Source: JANQIO01 sp043585095 (lineage in GTDB: Bacteria; Pseudomonadota; Gammaproteobacteria; Pseudomonadales; Halieaceae). Taken from it: DNA of 64,000 nucleotides. Within the stretch, counting starts at the first letter, position 1. The number at the start of each line of letters is the position of its first letter. Positions 16,897 to 24,464 of this stretch are shown here, piece after piece. Below the pieces are notes generated by a model. That model was given only the letters and a program-made list of their open reading frames with translations. It was not told where the DNA came from and ran no database searches. The stretch lies in contig CP121321.1 in assembly GCA_043585095.1 (NCBI GenBank), forward strand, positions 1,736,001 through 1,800,000. The letters run 5' to 3'. Made by a program: the position numbers and the translations under genes.

Positions 16897-16925
16897 AATC
16901 TAGCTTCTACGTCGCTAGCTGTCAA
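16897..16925 (-). promoter_or_regulatory. Sigma70-like promoter of the bchF operon
   Basis: On the minus strand a perfect -35 TTGACA (16925-16920) is 17 nt from TAGATT (16902-16897), a 4/6 match to TATAAT. The -35 element overlaps the outer half of the PpsR-type site at 16920-16937, which is how CrtJ/PpsR represses promoters elsewhere. The predicted start is near 16890. Confidence 0.6.
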
Positions 16926-16937
16926 CAAAACCTTACA
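16920..16937. promoter_or_regulatory. PpsR/CrtJ-type operator 1, bchF-ppsR region
   Basis: A perfect TGT-N12-ACA (TGTCAACAAAACCTTACA). This is the established recognition pattern of PpsR/CrtJ, and the repressor gene itself starts 166 bp away on the other strand. Confidence 0.75.
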
Positions 16938-16945
16938 CTTATCAC

Positions 16946-16963
16946 AGTCCATTTTAATTGACA
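16946..16963. promoter_or_regulatory. PpsR/CrtJ-type operator 2, bchF-ppsR region
   Basis: AGT-N12-ACA, one base off consensus, exactly 8 bp from operator 1. Tandem sites 8 bp apart allow cooperative binding in CrtJ-controlled promoters. Its ACA half lies in a perfect TTGACA (16958-16963) facing ppsR, so autoregulation is plausible, although no good -10 was found for ppsR. Confidence 0.6.
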
Positions 16964-17102
16964 TGAATCCAGTATTGAGATTAACTCGCTTCAACTATGG
17001 CGATTACGACGACATCAAAGAGATGAAACTAACCACCAATGCAGGGTTAGCTCGCAGTCGCACACATATAGATACCTCTCACCCTCTGACGGAAAAGCCA
17101 TC

Positions 17103-18503
17103 GTGAGCGTTCCAGCACTAATGGATCAGACTGTCTCAGCAGAGCTCGTCAGAGAAATTTCTGATGTCGCCCTGCTGATCACGCTGGACGGCGAAATCAC
17201 TGACTGCTCTGTGCATTCGGACGACATGGGCCTGGCGCTTACCGATAGCTGGAAAGGACGCAACTTTCGAGAGATCGTTACTGCGGACAGCCAGGTGCGC
17301 GCGGAAGCGTTATTAAAAGATGCTGTAGCCTCCCGCGGGAACACATCGATCGCCGACGTGTCCCATGAGCTACCCGATGGCTCAGATATGCTGGTGCGGT
17401 ACCGCGCTATTTATCCCGCTGCGGGGGATCATCTGATGCTGGTTGGAGAGGACATGCGCGCTGTTGCCAATCTGCGACAGCAGCTCATGAATGCCCAACA
17501 GGCCCTGGAGCTGGATTACTGGCGCTTACGCCAGATCGAGACGCGCTACCAACGGCTTTTCGACATGGTCAGCGATGCCATTCTGGTGGTGGATGGCGAG
17601 AGCCAGCGAATCACAGAATCCAATGCGAGAGCCGCACAACTCCTCGCACCGGAACAAGACTCCGTTGCCGGACGCCCCTTTCCTATCGGCCTTCACCGCA
17701 AGGCCGAGCGTCAGGTTCGCTCCATGCTGGAAGAAGCCAGAGTGGCAGGGCGTGCCAACGCAAAAGGACTGCCAGGTGAAGACGGCGAGAGCAGCTTCGA
17801 CATAACGGCCAGCTATCTCAAGCAAGGCGAAGAAGCGCGGTACCTATTACGCCTCGTACCCTCGGGAGAAGTTCAGAGCGCCCTCTCAGGCACGCCGGGG
17901 GAGCAACTTTTACAGCAGTCGCTTCCATCAGCACCTGACGCCATTCTTATTACCGACGCTGACGGTCGAATACTCACAGGAAATCGACAGTTCCTTGAGC
18001 TTGCACAGGTCGTCGCTGAGGACCAGATTGCAGGACAGTTGGCAGACCGCTGGCTGGGTCGCTCCGGTGTAGACTTGAGCGTGTTGCTGACCAATCTCAG
18101 AAAAAATGACAGCGTCAAACTGTTCGGCACCACGCTGCACGGCGATCAGGGCTCAATTGCGGATGTAGAAATTTCTGCGGCAACACTCAAGAGCGCTTCA
18201 GGGCTATGCCTTGCATTCTTCATTCGAGATATCGGCCGGCGCGTCTCGACAGAAAACCCCACCGCCGCCAAGCTACCTCGCTCAATCGAGCAGATCACCA
18301 AGCGTGTTGGCCGCGTGCCTCTTAAAGACCTGGTCCGGGAGTCTACCGACGTTATTGAGGCGCTGTGCATCGAAGCCGCCCTGGAGCTCACCCATGACAA
18401 TCGCGCATCTGCAGCCGAGCTACTCGGCCTGAGCAGACAGTCCCTGTACGCGAAGCTTCGTCGGTACGATATTGGCGGAGCCGAAGACGCCGCCGGCGAC
18501 TAA
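17103..18503 (+). CDS. ppsR: PpsR/CrtJ family transcriptional repressor of photosynthesis genes
   Basis: A 466-residue regulator with the CrtJ/PpsR layout: an N-terminal PAS domain, two further PAS domains (around residues 155-260 and 275-390) and a C-terminal Fis-type helix-turn-helix (AAELLGLSRQSLYAKLRRYDI). The helix LDYWRLRQIETRYQRLF links PAS domains. It should bind TGT-N12-ACA sites under oxygen, three sets of which occur in this window. One Cys (about 422) lies beside the HTH. No Cys is seen in the middle PAS region, where redox-active C249/C251 is found in Rhodobacter. The start is GTG at 17103, with an ATG at 17121 as alternative. Confidence 0.92.
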   Translation: MSVPALMDQTVSAELVREISDVALLITLDGEITDCSVHSDDMGLALTDSWKGRNFREIVTADSQVRAEALLKDAVASRGNTSIADVSHELPDGSDMLVRYRAIYPAAGDHLMLVGEDMRAVANLRQQLMNAQQALELDYWRLRQIETRYQRLFDMVSDAILVVDGESQRITESNARAAQLLAPEQDSVAGRPFPIGLHRKAERQVRSMLEEARVAGRANAKGLPGEDGESSFDITASYLKQGEEARYLLRLVPSGEVQSALSGTPGEQLLQQSLPSAPDAILITDADGRILTGNRQFLELAQVVAEDQIAGQLADRWLGRSGVDLSVLLTNLRKNDSVKLFGTTLHGDQGSIADVEISAATLKSASGLCLAFFIRDIGRRVSTENPTAAKLPRSIEQITKRVGRVPLKDLVRESTDVIEALCIEAALELTHDNRASAAELLGLSRQSLYAKLRRYDIGGAEDAAGD

Positions 18504-18545
18504 AGAGCGCCGGTCAGACTGACATACCTCAAGCTGTGGACATTC

Positions 18546-18563
18546 TGTCTACCTAAATTTACG
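18546..18563. promoter_or_regulatory. PpsR/CrtJ-type operator, distal site at bchG
   Basis: TGT-N12-ACG (TGTCTACCTAAATTTACG), one base off consensus, 8 bp upstream of the perfect site. The tandem arrangement matches that between bchF and ppsR. Confidence 0.6.
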
Positions 18564-18571
18564 CTTTTAAC

Positions 18572-18589
18572 TGTCCAACTAAATTGACA
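18572..18589. promoter_or_regulatory. PpsR/CrtJ-type operator, proximal site at bchG
   Basis: A perfect TGT-N12-ACA, extended to CTGT...ACAG. Its right half forms the -35 element of the bchG promoter, so bound repressor would block RNA polymerase directly. Confidence 0.75.
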
Positions 18590-18612
18590 GTTTTGTATGT
18601 CAGGCCTATATT
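18584..18612 (+). promoter_or_regulatory. Sigma70-like promoter of bchG
   Basis: TTGACA (18584-18589), a 17-nt spacer and TATATT (18607-18612) give a near-consensus promoter. The -10 box ends only 6 nt before the bchG ATG at 18619. Transcription should therefore start at or one base from the start codon, giving a leaderless mRNA. Confidence 0.7.
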
Positions 18613-18618
18613 ACGGCT

Positions 18619-19545
18619 ATGTCTCATGATGTCGCCGTAACAAACAACGCCAATAGCAGCTCTCGTCCTGACCTGAGGGCGATGATAACGCTGCTTAAGC
18701 CCATCACCTGGTTTCCACCGATGTGGGCTTTTGCCTGCGGCGCCGTCTCCTCCGGGGTTAATCCCTTTGATCGCCCTGTGCTACTGGTAATGGGAATTGC
18801 GCTAGCCGGACCTCTGGTATGCGGCGCAAGTCAGATTGTGAATGACTGGTTTGACCGGGACGTCGATGCCATAAACGAGCCGCATCGTCCTATACCCTCC
18901 GGTCGTGTGCCCGGGAATTGGGGGCTGTATTACGCGATCGTCTGGAGCGCGCTCTGCCTGGGCGTAGGCGCAAGTCTGGGACCCACCGTATTTTGGGCGA
19001 CGCTACTGGGCCTGGCCCTGGCCTGGGCATATAGTGCGCCGCCTGCCCGCCTCAAGCTCAATGGCTGGTGGGGCAACCTGGCTGTCGGCATCTCCTATGA
19101 AGGCCTCGCCTGGATTACCGGCGCTGCGGTACTGCTAGGCGGCGAGCTGCCAGGTAACCACATCCTTATTATTGCCTTGCTATACAGCCTCGGCGCTCAC
19201 GGCATTATGACGCTCAATGACTTTAAAGCCATTGAGGGGGATATCGCCATGGGCGTGCGCACGCTGCCCGTGCAGCTCGGCCCGGAGCGCGCTGCAAAAG
19301 TTGCCTGCCTGGTCATGGCCGCCCCGCAGGTAGTTGTCATCGCCCTGCTGTTTGACTGGGGCCAGCCCGTATTTGCTGCGGTCATCGCCAGCTCATTAGT
19401 GCTGCAGATTGCCGCAATGCGGCGGATGCTAAAAGATCCACGCGGCCTCGCCCCGTGGTACAACGGCACCGGCGTAACCCTGTATGTCACAGGCATGATG
19501 GCCAGCGCTTTCGCGATTCGTAACATGACGGGGGTTGGCCTATGA
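18619..19545 (+). CDS. bchG: Bacteriochlorophyll a synthase (geranylgeranyl transferase)
   Basis: A 308-residue UbiA-type prenyltransferase that esterifies bacteriochlorophyllide with geranylgeranyl diphosphate. LLKPITWFPPMWAF is the family start region. The metal-diphosphate motif is VNDWFDRDVDAINEPHRPIP (NDxxDRDxD), and the second motif is LNDFKAIEGD. It is polytopic. No Shine-Dalgarno precedes the ATG at 18619, in line with a leaderless transcript. An internal ATG at 18682 would cut off the variable N-terminus. It overlaps the next gene by 4 bp. Confidence 0.94.
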   Translation: MSHDVAVTNNANSSSRPDLRAMITLLKPITWFPPMWAFACGAVSSGVNPFDRPVLLVMGIALAGPLVCGASQIVNDWFDRDVDAINEPHRPIPSGRVPGNWGLYYAIVWSALCLGVGASLGPTVFWATLLGLALAWAYSAPPARLKLNGWWGNLAVGISYEGLAWITGAAVLLGGELPGNHILIIALLYSLGAHGIMTLNDFKAIEGDIAMGVRTLPVQLGPERAAKVACLVMAAPQVVVIALLFDWGQPVFAAVIASSLVLQIAAMRRMLKDPRGLAPWYNGTGVTLYVTGMMASAFAIRNMTGVGL

Positions 19546-20888
19546 AAGGCTTGGGTTGGCTATCCATTATTCGGCTGGGCATGGTTCAGACGTCGCTTGG
19601 CGCCATCATTGTATTAACCACGTCCACTCTCAATCGCGTCATGGTGGTTGAGCTAGCGTTGCCGGCGATGCTGCCCGGCTTTTTGGTGGCTCTGCACCAT
19701 TTCGTGCAGATGACCCGACCGCGCGTCGGCTACGGGTCAGACGTTGGCGGTCGCCGCACTCCCTGGATCATTGCCGGCATGGCACTTCTGGCTAGCGGCG
19801 GCATACTGGCCGCCATGGGCACGGCTCAAATGAGCCAGAGCATCCCGACGGGTGTCATGATGGCATTTATCGGGTTTCTAATGATCGGACTGGGCGCTGG
19901 CGCCTCCGGCACATCGTTGCTCGTACTGCTGGCAAAGCGCGTGGACCAGGCTAGACGTCCCGCTGCCGCCACCCTGGTCTGGATTATGATGATTGCGGGC
20001 TTTGCCATTACAGCCGGCTCGGCTGGGCAGTTCCTTGACCCCTATTCTCCAGCACGATTGGTTATGGTCACCAGCGTCGTATCCGTCTTTGCCTTTTTGC
20101 TAACCGTGGTCGCCATACACGGAGTTGAAGACAAGTCTGTCGACGTAAATGTAGACGAAAGCAGCGCGCATGATGAAAGCGAAATGCCAGACTTCCGGTC
20201 TGCCTTGCGTGAAATATGGGATGAACCCCAGGCTCGCCAGTTCACTATTTTTGTCTTTGTATCCATGCTTGCCTACAGCGCACAAGACCTGATACTTGAG
20301 CCTTTTGCCGGCACCGTATTTGGCATGACGCCAGGTGAGTCCACCTCGCTAGCCGGCGTCCAGCACGGCGGCGTGTTGCTGGGCATGCTCGCTGTCGCGC
20401 TATCTGGAAGCCTGCTAAAGCTGAATGCCGTTAAACATCTACGCCGCTGGACTATCGGCGGCTGCATTGCCTCAGGGCTGGCGCTGCTGGGGATTGCTTT
20501 TGGCGGCGGCATTGGCGACAACTGGCCTTTAGTGGAAAACGTATTTCTGCTTGGCGTCGCCAATGGCGCTTTTGCAGTCGCGGCAATAGCCTCAATGATG
20601 AATCTAGCCAGCGACGGCATGGCGCGACGCGAAGGTCTGCGCATGGGACTTTGGGGCGCCGCTCAGGCAATCGCCTTTGCCGGCGGCGGCTTTTTGGGAA
20701 CCGTCGCGATCGATATCGCACGCGGTTTCGTGGCCGACCCGGCAACCGCTTACGCAATTGTATTTTCCGGGGAGGCTGCCCTGTTCATATGGGCAGCCTG
20801 GCTGGGCACAGCCGTGGGCGGACACAACGCCGATACGGCACCAGCGTTTGGCGAGGTCGCCATCGCTTCCGTACTCAACAATAGGTAA
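19542..20888 (+). CDS. PucC-family protein downstream of bchG (BCH2/ORF428 type)
   Basis: A 448-residue, twelve-helix protein of the PucC/LhaA branch of the major facilitator fold. Landmarks are LTTSTLNRVMVVELALP, MTRPRVGYGSDVGGRRTPWI and YSAQDLILEPFAGTVFG, all seen in BCH2-type proteins. The position bchG-bch2-bchP is conserved in purple bacteria. A role in pigment delivery or LH assembly is assumed for the family. The start overlaps the bchG stop (ATGA). It is a paralogue of lhaA at 6.8-8.2 kb. Confidence 0.87.
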   Translation: MKGLGWLSIIRLGMVQTSLGAIIVLTTSTLNRVMVVELALPAMLPGFLVALHHFVQMTRPRVGYGSDVGGRRTPWIIAGMALLASGGILAAMGTAQMSQSIPTGVMMAFIGFLMIGLGAGASGTSLLVLLAKRVDQARRPAAATLVWIMMIAGFAITAGSAGQFLDPYSPARLVMVTSVVSVFAFLLTVVAIHGVEDKSVDVNVDESSAHDESEMPDFRSALREIWDEPQARQFTIFVFVSMLAYSAQDLILEPFAGTVFGMTPGESTSLAGVQHGGVLLGMLAVALSGSLLKLNAVKHLRRWTIGGCIASGLALLGIAFGGGIGDNWPLVENVFLLGVANGAFAVAAIASMMNLASDGMARREGLRMGLWGAAQAIAFAGGGFLGTVAIDIARGFVADPATAYAIVFSGEAALFIWAAWLGTAVGGHNADTAPAFGEVAIASVLNNR

Positions 20889-20894
20889 TCGCTT

Positions 20895-22091
20895 ATGAAT
20901 CAGCCACAGCAATTCGACACCGTTATTGTCGGGGGCGGCCCTGCCGGCGCAACAGCAGCCACGGAACTCGCCCGCCGCGGCCACTCGGTCTGCATGCTGG
21001 AACGCGCGTTTCGCATCAAACCTTGCGGAGGCGCGATTCCCCCGAGGCTGATCGAAGATTTCAATATCCCGGAGGAACTGCTGGTGGCGCGCGTTACCTC
21101 TGCGCGCATGATCTCTCCGGCGCTTCAGAAGGTCGACATGCCCGTGGGCGACACCTATGTCGGCATGGTCGATAGAGAAACGTTTGACCCATGGCTGCGA
21201 GAACGAGCAGTAGAAGCCGGCGCAACGCAACGCATCGGCACCTTCAAGCGCCTCGAAAAACGTAGCGATGGCATGGTCGATGTGTACTTTACCGATAAAG
21301 AGAATCGTGGCACTGAAGCCTGCGTAACCGGCAAACTGGTCATCGGAGCTGACGGCGCAAACTCGAGAATCGCCCACGACTACGTCCCCGGCGGCAACCT
21401 GAAACGTTGCGTTCTCGCCTACCACGAAATCGTCAAGTCTCCAGAAGGCGTTGCGGGCAGCGACTTCGATAGAAGCCGCGCCGACGTCTGGTATCAGGGT
21501 AAACTCTCACCGGATTTCTACGCCTGGGTATTCCCCCACGGTGAGACCACAAGCATTGGCGTCGGCAGCGAGCACAAGGAATTCTCGGCGCCCGCCTCAG
21601 TCGCCGCCCTGCGCAAGGAAGTTCATCTGGACACCGCAGAGACGGTGCGTCGTGAAGGCGCACCGATTCCACTCAAACCGCTGAAGCGCTGGGACGATGG
21701 CAGCAATATCGTGCTTGCAGGAGACGCCGCTGGCGTCGTCGCACCCGCCTCGGGTGAAGGCATCTACTACGCCATGATAGGCGGACAGCTTGCCGCTGAA
21801 GCGGCGGCGGAGTGTTTGGCGACCGGCGATCTTAAAGCACTGCGCTCAGCGCGCAAACGCTTCATGAAGTTACATGGCCGGGTGTTCTGGATACTCGGCA
21901 TTATGCAGACGTTCTGGTATAGCAGTGACAAGCGACGCGAACGCTTCGTCAGTATGTGCAAGGACCCGGACGTGCAGTATCTCACCTGGCAGGCCTACAC
22001 GCAGAAAGAGCTAGTGAAAGCGCGACCCGCTGCTCACGCTCGCATCTTCTTCAAGGATATGGCCCACCTACTCGGGCTTGCCCGCGTTTAG
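20895..22091 (+). CDS. bchP: Geranylgeranyl diphosphate / bacteriochlorophyll reductase
   Basis: A 398-residue FAD protein that reduces the geranylgeranyl tail of bacteriochlorophyll to phytyl. The N-terminal dinucleotide fold is VIVGGGPAGATAATELARRG, whose core is GGGPAGA. It is followed by FRIKPCGGAIPPRLI and later LAGDAAGVVAPASGEGIYYAM, whose core is AGDAAG. These are all typical of BchP/ChlP. It starts 6 nt after the upstream stop, forming the bchG-bch2-bchP operon. Confidence 0.93.
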   Translation: MNQPQQFDTVIVGGGPAGATAATELARRGHSVCMLERAFRIKPCGGAIPPRLIEDFNIPEELLVARVTSARMISPALQKVDMPVGDTYVGMVDRETFDPWLRERAVEAGATQRIGTFKRLEKRSDGMVDVYFTDKENRGTEACVTGKLVIGADGANSRIAHDYVPGGNLKRCVLAYHEIVKSPEGVAGSDFDRSRADVWYQGKLSPDFYAWVFPHGETTSIGVGSEHKEFSAPASVAALRKEVHLDTAETVRREGAPIPLKPLKRWDDGSNIVLAGDAAGVVAPASGEGIYYAMIGGQLAAEAAAECLATGDLKALRSARKRFMKLHGRVFWILGIMQTFWYSSDKRRERFVSMCKDPDVQYLTWQAYTQKELVKARPAAHARIFFKDMAHLLGLARV

Positions 22092-22151
22092 ACCAAGTCA
22101 CGGGCGCCGCGTTAGCGGCGCTGAAAATCTCCTGCCTGGGAGTCTTGCCCC

Positions 22152-22424
22152 TTGGAAGACCTGTTTGCCTCCGGCCGAATCATAGACTTGATTCTGTTGT
22201 TCATTCTGGCTGAGATCGCCCTGCTTCCACTCGTACTGAAGACCCTTAACAGCAGCACCCGGCTTTCCTCACTGTTACCTAATATTGCCGCCGGCGCAGC
22301 ACTCATGCTGGCTGTACGACTCAGTCTTGTCGACAGCCATTGGCAGTGGATAGGCGGTGCTCTATTCATTGCATTGATAGCACACTTGCTAGAACTGTAT
22401 CTGCGCTGCCGCCCCAGGGCCTGA
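22152..22424 (+). CDS. Small membrane protein downstream of bchP
   Basis: A 90-residue protein with three predicted membrane helices (about residues 8-28, 42-60 and 64-85). The start is TTG at 22152, with GGGAG about 9 nt upstream. It follows bchP after 60 bp and is probably part of the same transcript. I do not recognise a named family. Small hydrophobic proteins next to bchP or acsF occur in other phototroph clusters. A link to pigment synthesis is suggested only by position. Confidence 0.6.
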   Translation: MEDLFASGRIIDLILLFILAEIALLPLVLKTLNSSTRLSSLLPNIAAGAALMLAVRLSLVDSHWQWIGGALFIALIAHLLELYLRCRPRA

Positions 22425-22536
22425 GCACCACTGAACCTGCCAGCGGAAAGCGCAGACGACGACGGGGCGTTCGACTCGCGTTCTAAATCTCGCCAACACA
22501 TCCCAAGCGCGGCAGCACGCCGTAACAGCCAGGCAA

Positions 22537-22563
22537 TAAAAAGCGGCCCATGGTGTGGGCCGC
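22537..22563 (-). terminator. Intrinsic terminator of acsF
   Basis: On the minus strand an 8-bp GC-rich stem (GCGGCCCA with TGGGCCGC, 5-nt loop) is followed by TTTTTA, 36 bp beyond the acsF stop. The same hairpin could also end the bchG-bchP transcript, though less well for lack of T's on the plus side. Confidence 0.85.
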
Positions 22564-22598
22564 CCTCGATATTGCGCCTGACTGTAACCGTCGGGGGC

Positions 22599-23675
22599 TT
22601 ACCAGACAGGTGCCATGCGTGTCGTTTCAGGAATCTCATTGCTGTGCACGGGCAACATGTACAGCCTGGCGAAGGTGGCAGCCGCAGCGACAGAATATGC
22701 GCCGCGCTTCAGCGTATTGATAATGCCCCCCTGCTCTTTCAACTCCAGCGAGCGCACATTAATGCGGCGCATGCGTTCCAGCCCGGCACGGAAACGCGGA
22801 TCATCAGTATTCAAGGTTAACGGGAAAATCTGGCGAGTAATCTCGGTGCAGATATCAAAAACCTTATAGTCATACTCAGTGGGATCCATGCCCAGGGCTT
22901 CGTACAGCATAGGCCGAGTATGGTCGCGCACGTACATGGTTGAATAGACCGCCAGCAAGAAGAAACGCACCCAAAGCTTGTTGTAGCCTCTTAAGAGATG
23001 CGGATTCGCTCGCATAATCAGAGCAAGCGACTCACCGTGACGATACTCATCGTTACACCACTGCTCGAACCAGCGAAAGATCGGATGAAAACGCTTCTCC
23101 GGATGTCTTTCCAGATGGCGATATATAGTTATGTAGCGCGCGTAACCAATCTTTTCTGACAGGTACGTGGCGTAGTAGATGTACTTGGGCTTGAAGTAGG
23201 TGTAATCCTTTTCACGTTTCAAAAACCCCAAATCAACCGCAACGCCCAGATGCTTGAGCGCGCGATTAATGAACCCCGCATGGCGCGATTCATCCCGTGC
23301 CAGATAGCTCATTAGCTCTTTGATATCAGGGTTGTCGACATTTTTCTTGATCTCGTTGTAGAGCACACAACCCGAGTATTCAGAGGTTATGGAACTGACC
23401 AGGAAGTCGATGAACTCCTGATGCAGCTCCGGCGACAGATCATGCATCTCAGCGTCATAGTCCACTTCCCCCCGGAAGTGATCGACGTTGTTGTCGGCCT
23501 CGTATTCGGCCATCATCGCATCCCATTCCCCGCGCACGCTATCCACACAAAGCTTATCCATCGCCTTGTAGTCTGTGCGGTAGAAACGCGGCGCCAGCAG
23601 CGTATCCTTCACGGCCATGGCAGTAGTGTCCAGCGCTGCCGCTTCTTGTGCTTGTATCTTCGCAACCTGATTCAT
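22599..23675 (-). CDS. acsF: Mg-protoporphyrin IX monomethyl ester oxidative cyclase, aerobic
   Basis: A 358-residue di-iron oxygenase that forms ring E of the macrocycle with O2. Iron ligands are visible in SSITSEYSGCVLYNEIKK, YLARDESRHAGFINRAL and EQWCNDEYRHGESL, giving the E...ExxH pairs of the ferritin-like fold. GAGGGG precedes the ATG. Use of AcsF instead of the radical enzyme BchE fits aerobic phototrophy. It is not in the puh operon, where it often occurs, but shares a control region with the BLUF gene. A 167-nt leader is predicted. Confidence 0.95.
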   Translation of the reverse strand: MNQVAKIQAQEAAALDTTAMAVKDTLLAPRFYRTDYKAMDKLCVDSVRGEWDAMMAEYEADNNVDHFRGEVDYDAEMHDLSPELHQEFIDFLVSSITSEYSGCVLYNEIKKNVDNPDIKELMSYLARDESRHAGFINRALKHLGVAVDLGFLKREKDYTYFKPKYIYYATYLSEKIGYARYITIYRHLERHPEKRFHPIFRWFEQWCNDEYRHGESLALIMRANPHLLRGYNKLWVRFFLLAVYSTMYVRDHTRPMLYEALGMDPTEYDYKVFDICTEITRQIFPLTLNTDDPRFRAGLERMRRINVRSLELKEQGGIINTLKRGAYSVAAAATFARLYMLPVHSNEIPETTRMAPVW

Positions 23676-23818
23676 AGGTTCCCCTCTGCGCTAAGCGCAT
23701 TCGAACTTGTACGTTATTCGGAGCTTGCGCCGGTGTCACCGTGTCGAACTTGGGGCAAATAAGCGCATCCCGTCCGAACTTCAGCGCACTGCTAGCGTGC
23801 TCTCGTACCCCAAAAAAG

Positions 23819-23836
23819 TGTCAACTATTTTAGACA
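23819..23836. promoter_or_regulatory. PpsR/CrtJ-type operator between acsF and the BLUF gene
   Basis: A perfect TGT-N12-ACA (TGTCAACTATTTTAGACA). A further TGTCAA half-site starts at 23844, 7 bp away, whose partner half is poor. GACAC-N5-GTGTC (23833-23847) bridges the two. The site lies just downstream of the predicted acsF start and upstream of the BLUF promoter. Confidence 0.7.
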
Positions 23837-23837
23837 C

Positions 23838-23866
23838 TTGGCGTGTCAATTATAGTTGTCTATACT
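23838..23866 (+). promoter_or_regulatory. Promoter of the BLUF gene
   Basis: TTGGCG (23838-23843), a 17-nt spacer and TATACT (23861-23866). The predicted start is near 23873, which rules out the upstream TTG (23856) as translation start. The TGTCAA half-site falls in the spacer. Confidence 0.5.
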
Positions 23867-23876
23867 GGAAACTCAA
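23849..23876 (-). promoter_or_regulatory. Promoter of acsF
   Basis: On the minus strand TTGAGT (23876-23871), a 16-nt spacer and a perfect TATAAT (23854-23849). It overlaps the BLUF promoter on the other strand, so the two divergent genes compete for the same 40 bp. The predicted start is near 23842. Confidence 0.5.
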
Positions 23877-23936
23877 GCGGTGATGTACAGAATTTTGCGC
23901 CGCATAAGCCAGCTCGCGCCAGGAGGCGCATGGCGC

Positions 23937-24413
23937 ATGGGATCTAACGCAGTATCCAGCGGAAACACCGAAAACCCTGAGGCCAACGACGAACAGCTCT
24001 ATACGCTGGGCTACGCGAGCACTCAATCTGAACCGATGGGAACGGCTGACCTGCTGGGCTTACTGAATGCAGCTCGAGAATTTAATGAAGAGCACGGCAT
24101 CACAGGGCTGCTGTTACACCGGGAAGATTCCTTTCTGCAGGTGATGGAGGGACCGCGGGCGCATGTGCTGGAGCTTTACGATCGCATCCGCTCTGATCCT
24201 CGTCACGTGCGCGTTGAAACGCTGTTCGAGGACACTATCGAGGCCAGAGAGTTTTCGGAATGGCAAATGGGCTTTATTGAACTGGACGGCATTGATGTTT
24301 CCCTGCTGCCAGGCTTCTCATCTTTCCTCATAGAGGAAGACACGCCACGCACGCTGTTAGAGCGCCTCAGTCGCACCAGACGTCTGCTATTGCTGTTTCG
24401 AAGCCTTTCCTGA
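23937..24413 (+). CDS. Short BLUF-domain blue-light sensor
   Basis: A 158-residue protein with one BLUF (FAD) domain at about residues 20-115 and a short C-terminal tail. The flavin-switch residues are present: Tyr26 (LGYAST), Asn50 (EFNEEHGITG), Gln68 (SFLQVMEG), Trp109 and Met111 (EWQMGF). No output domain or AppA-type SCHIC domain is seen, so it must act through a partner. AGGAGG 10 nt upstream favours ATG 23937. ATG 23883 in the same frame is the alternative. Its shared PpsR-type control with acsF suggests light regulation of pigment synthesis, which is an inference. Confidence 0.88.
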   Translation: MGSNAVSSGNTENPEANDEQLYTLGYASTQSEPMGTADLLGLLNAAREFNEEHGITGLLLHREDSFLQVMEGPRAHVLELYDRIRSDPRHVRVETLFEDTIEAREFSEWQMGFIELDGIDVSLLPGFSSFLIEEDTPRTLLERLSRTRRLLLLFRSLS

Positions 24414-24464
24414 ATCCAACCTGGGCCAAGCCCACCCGCAAGCTTGTCGCTCAGCTGCCAGACG

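Noticed and set aside
23856..23936. N-terminal extension of the BLUF frame starting at TTG 23856.
   Set aside because: It would start upstream of the predicted transcription start, and AGGAGG points to ATG 23937; ATG 23883 cannot be excluded.
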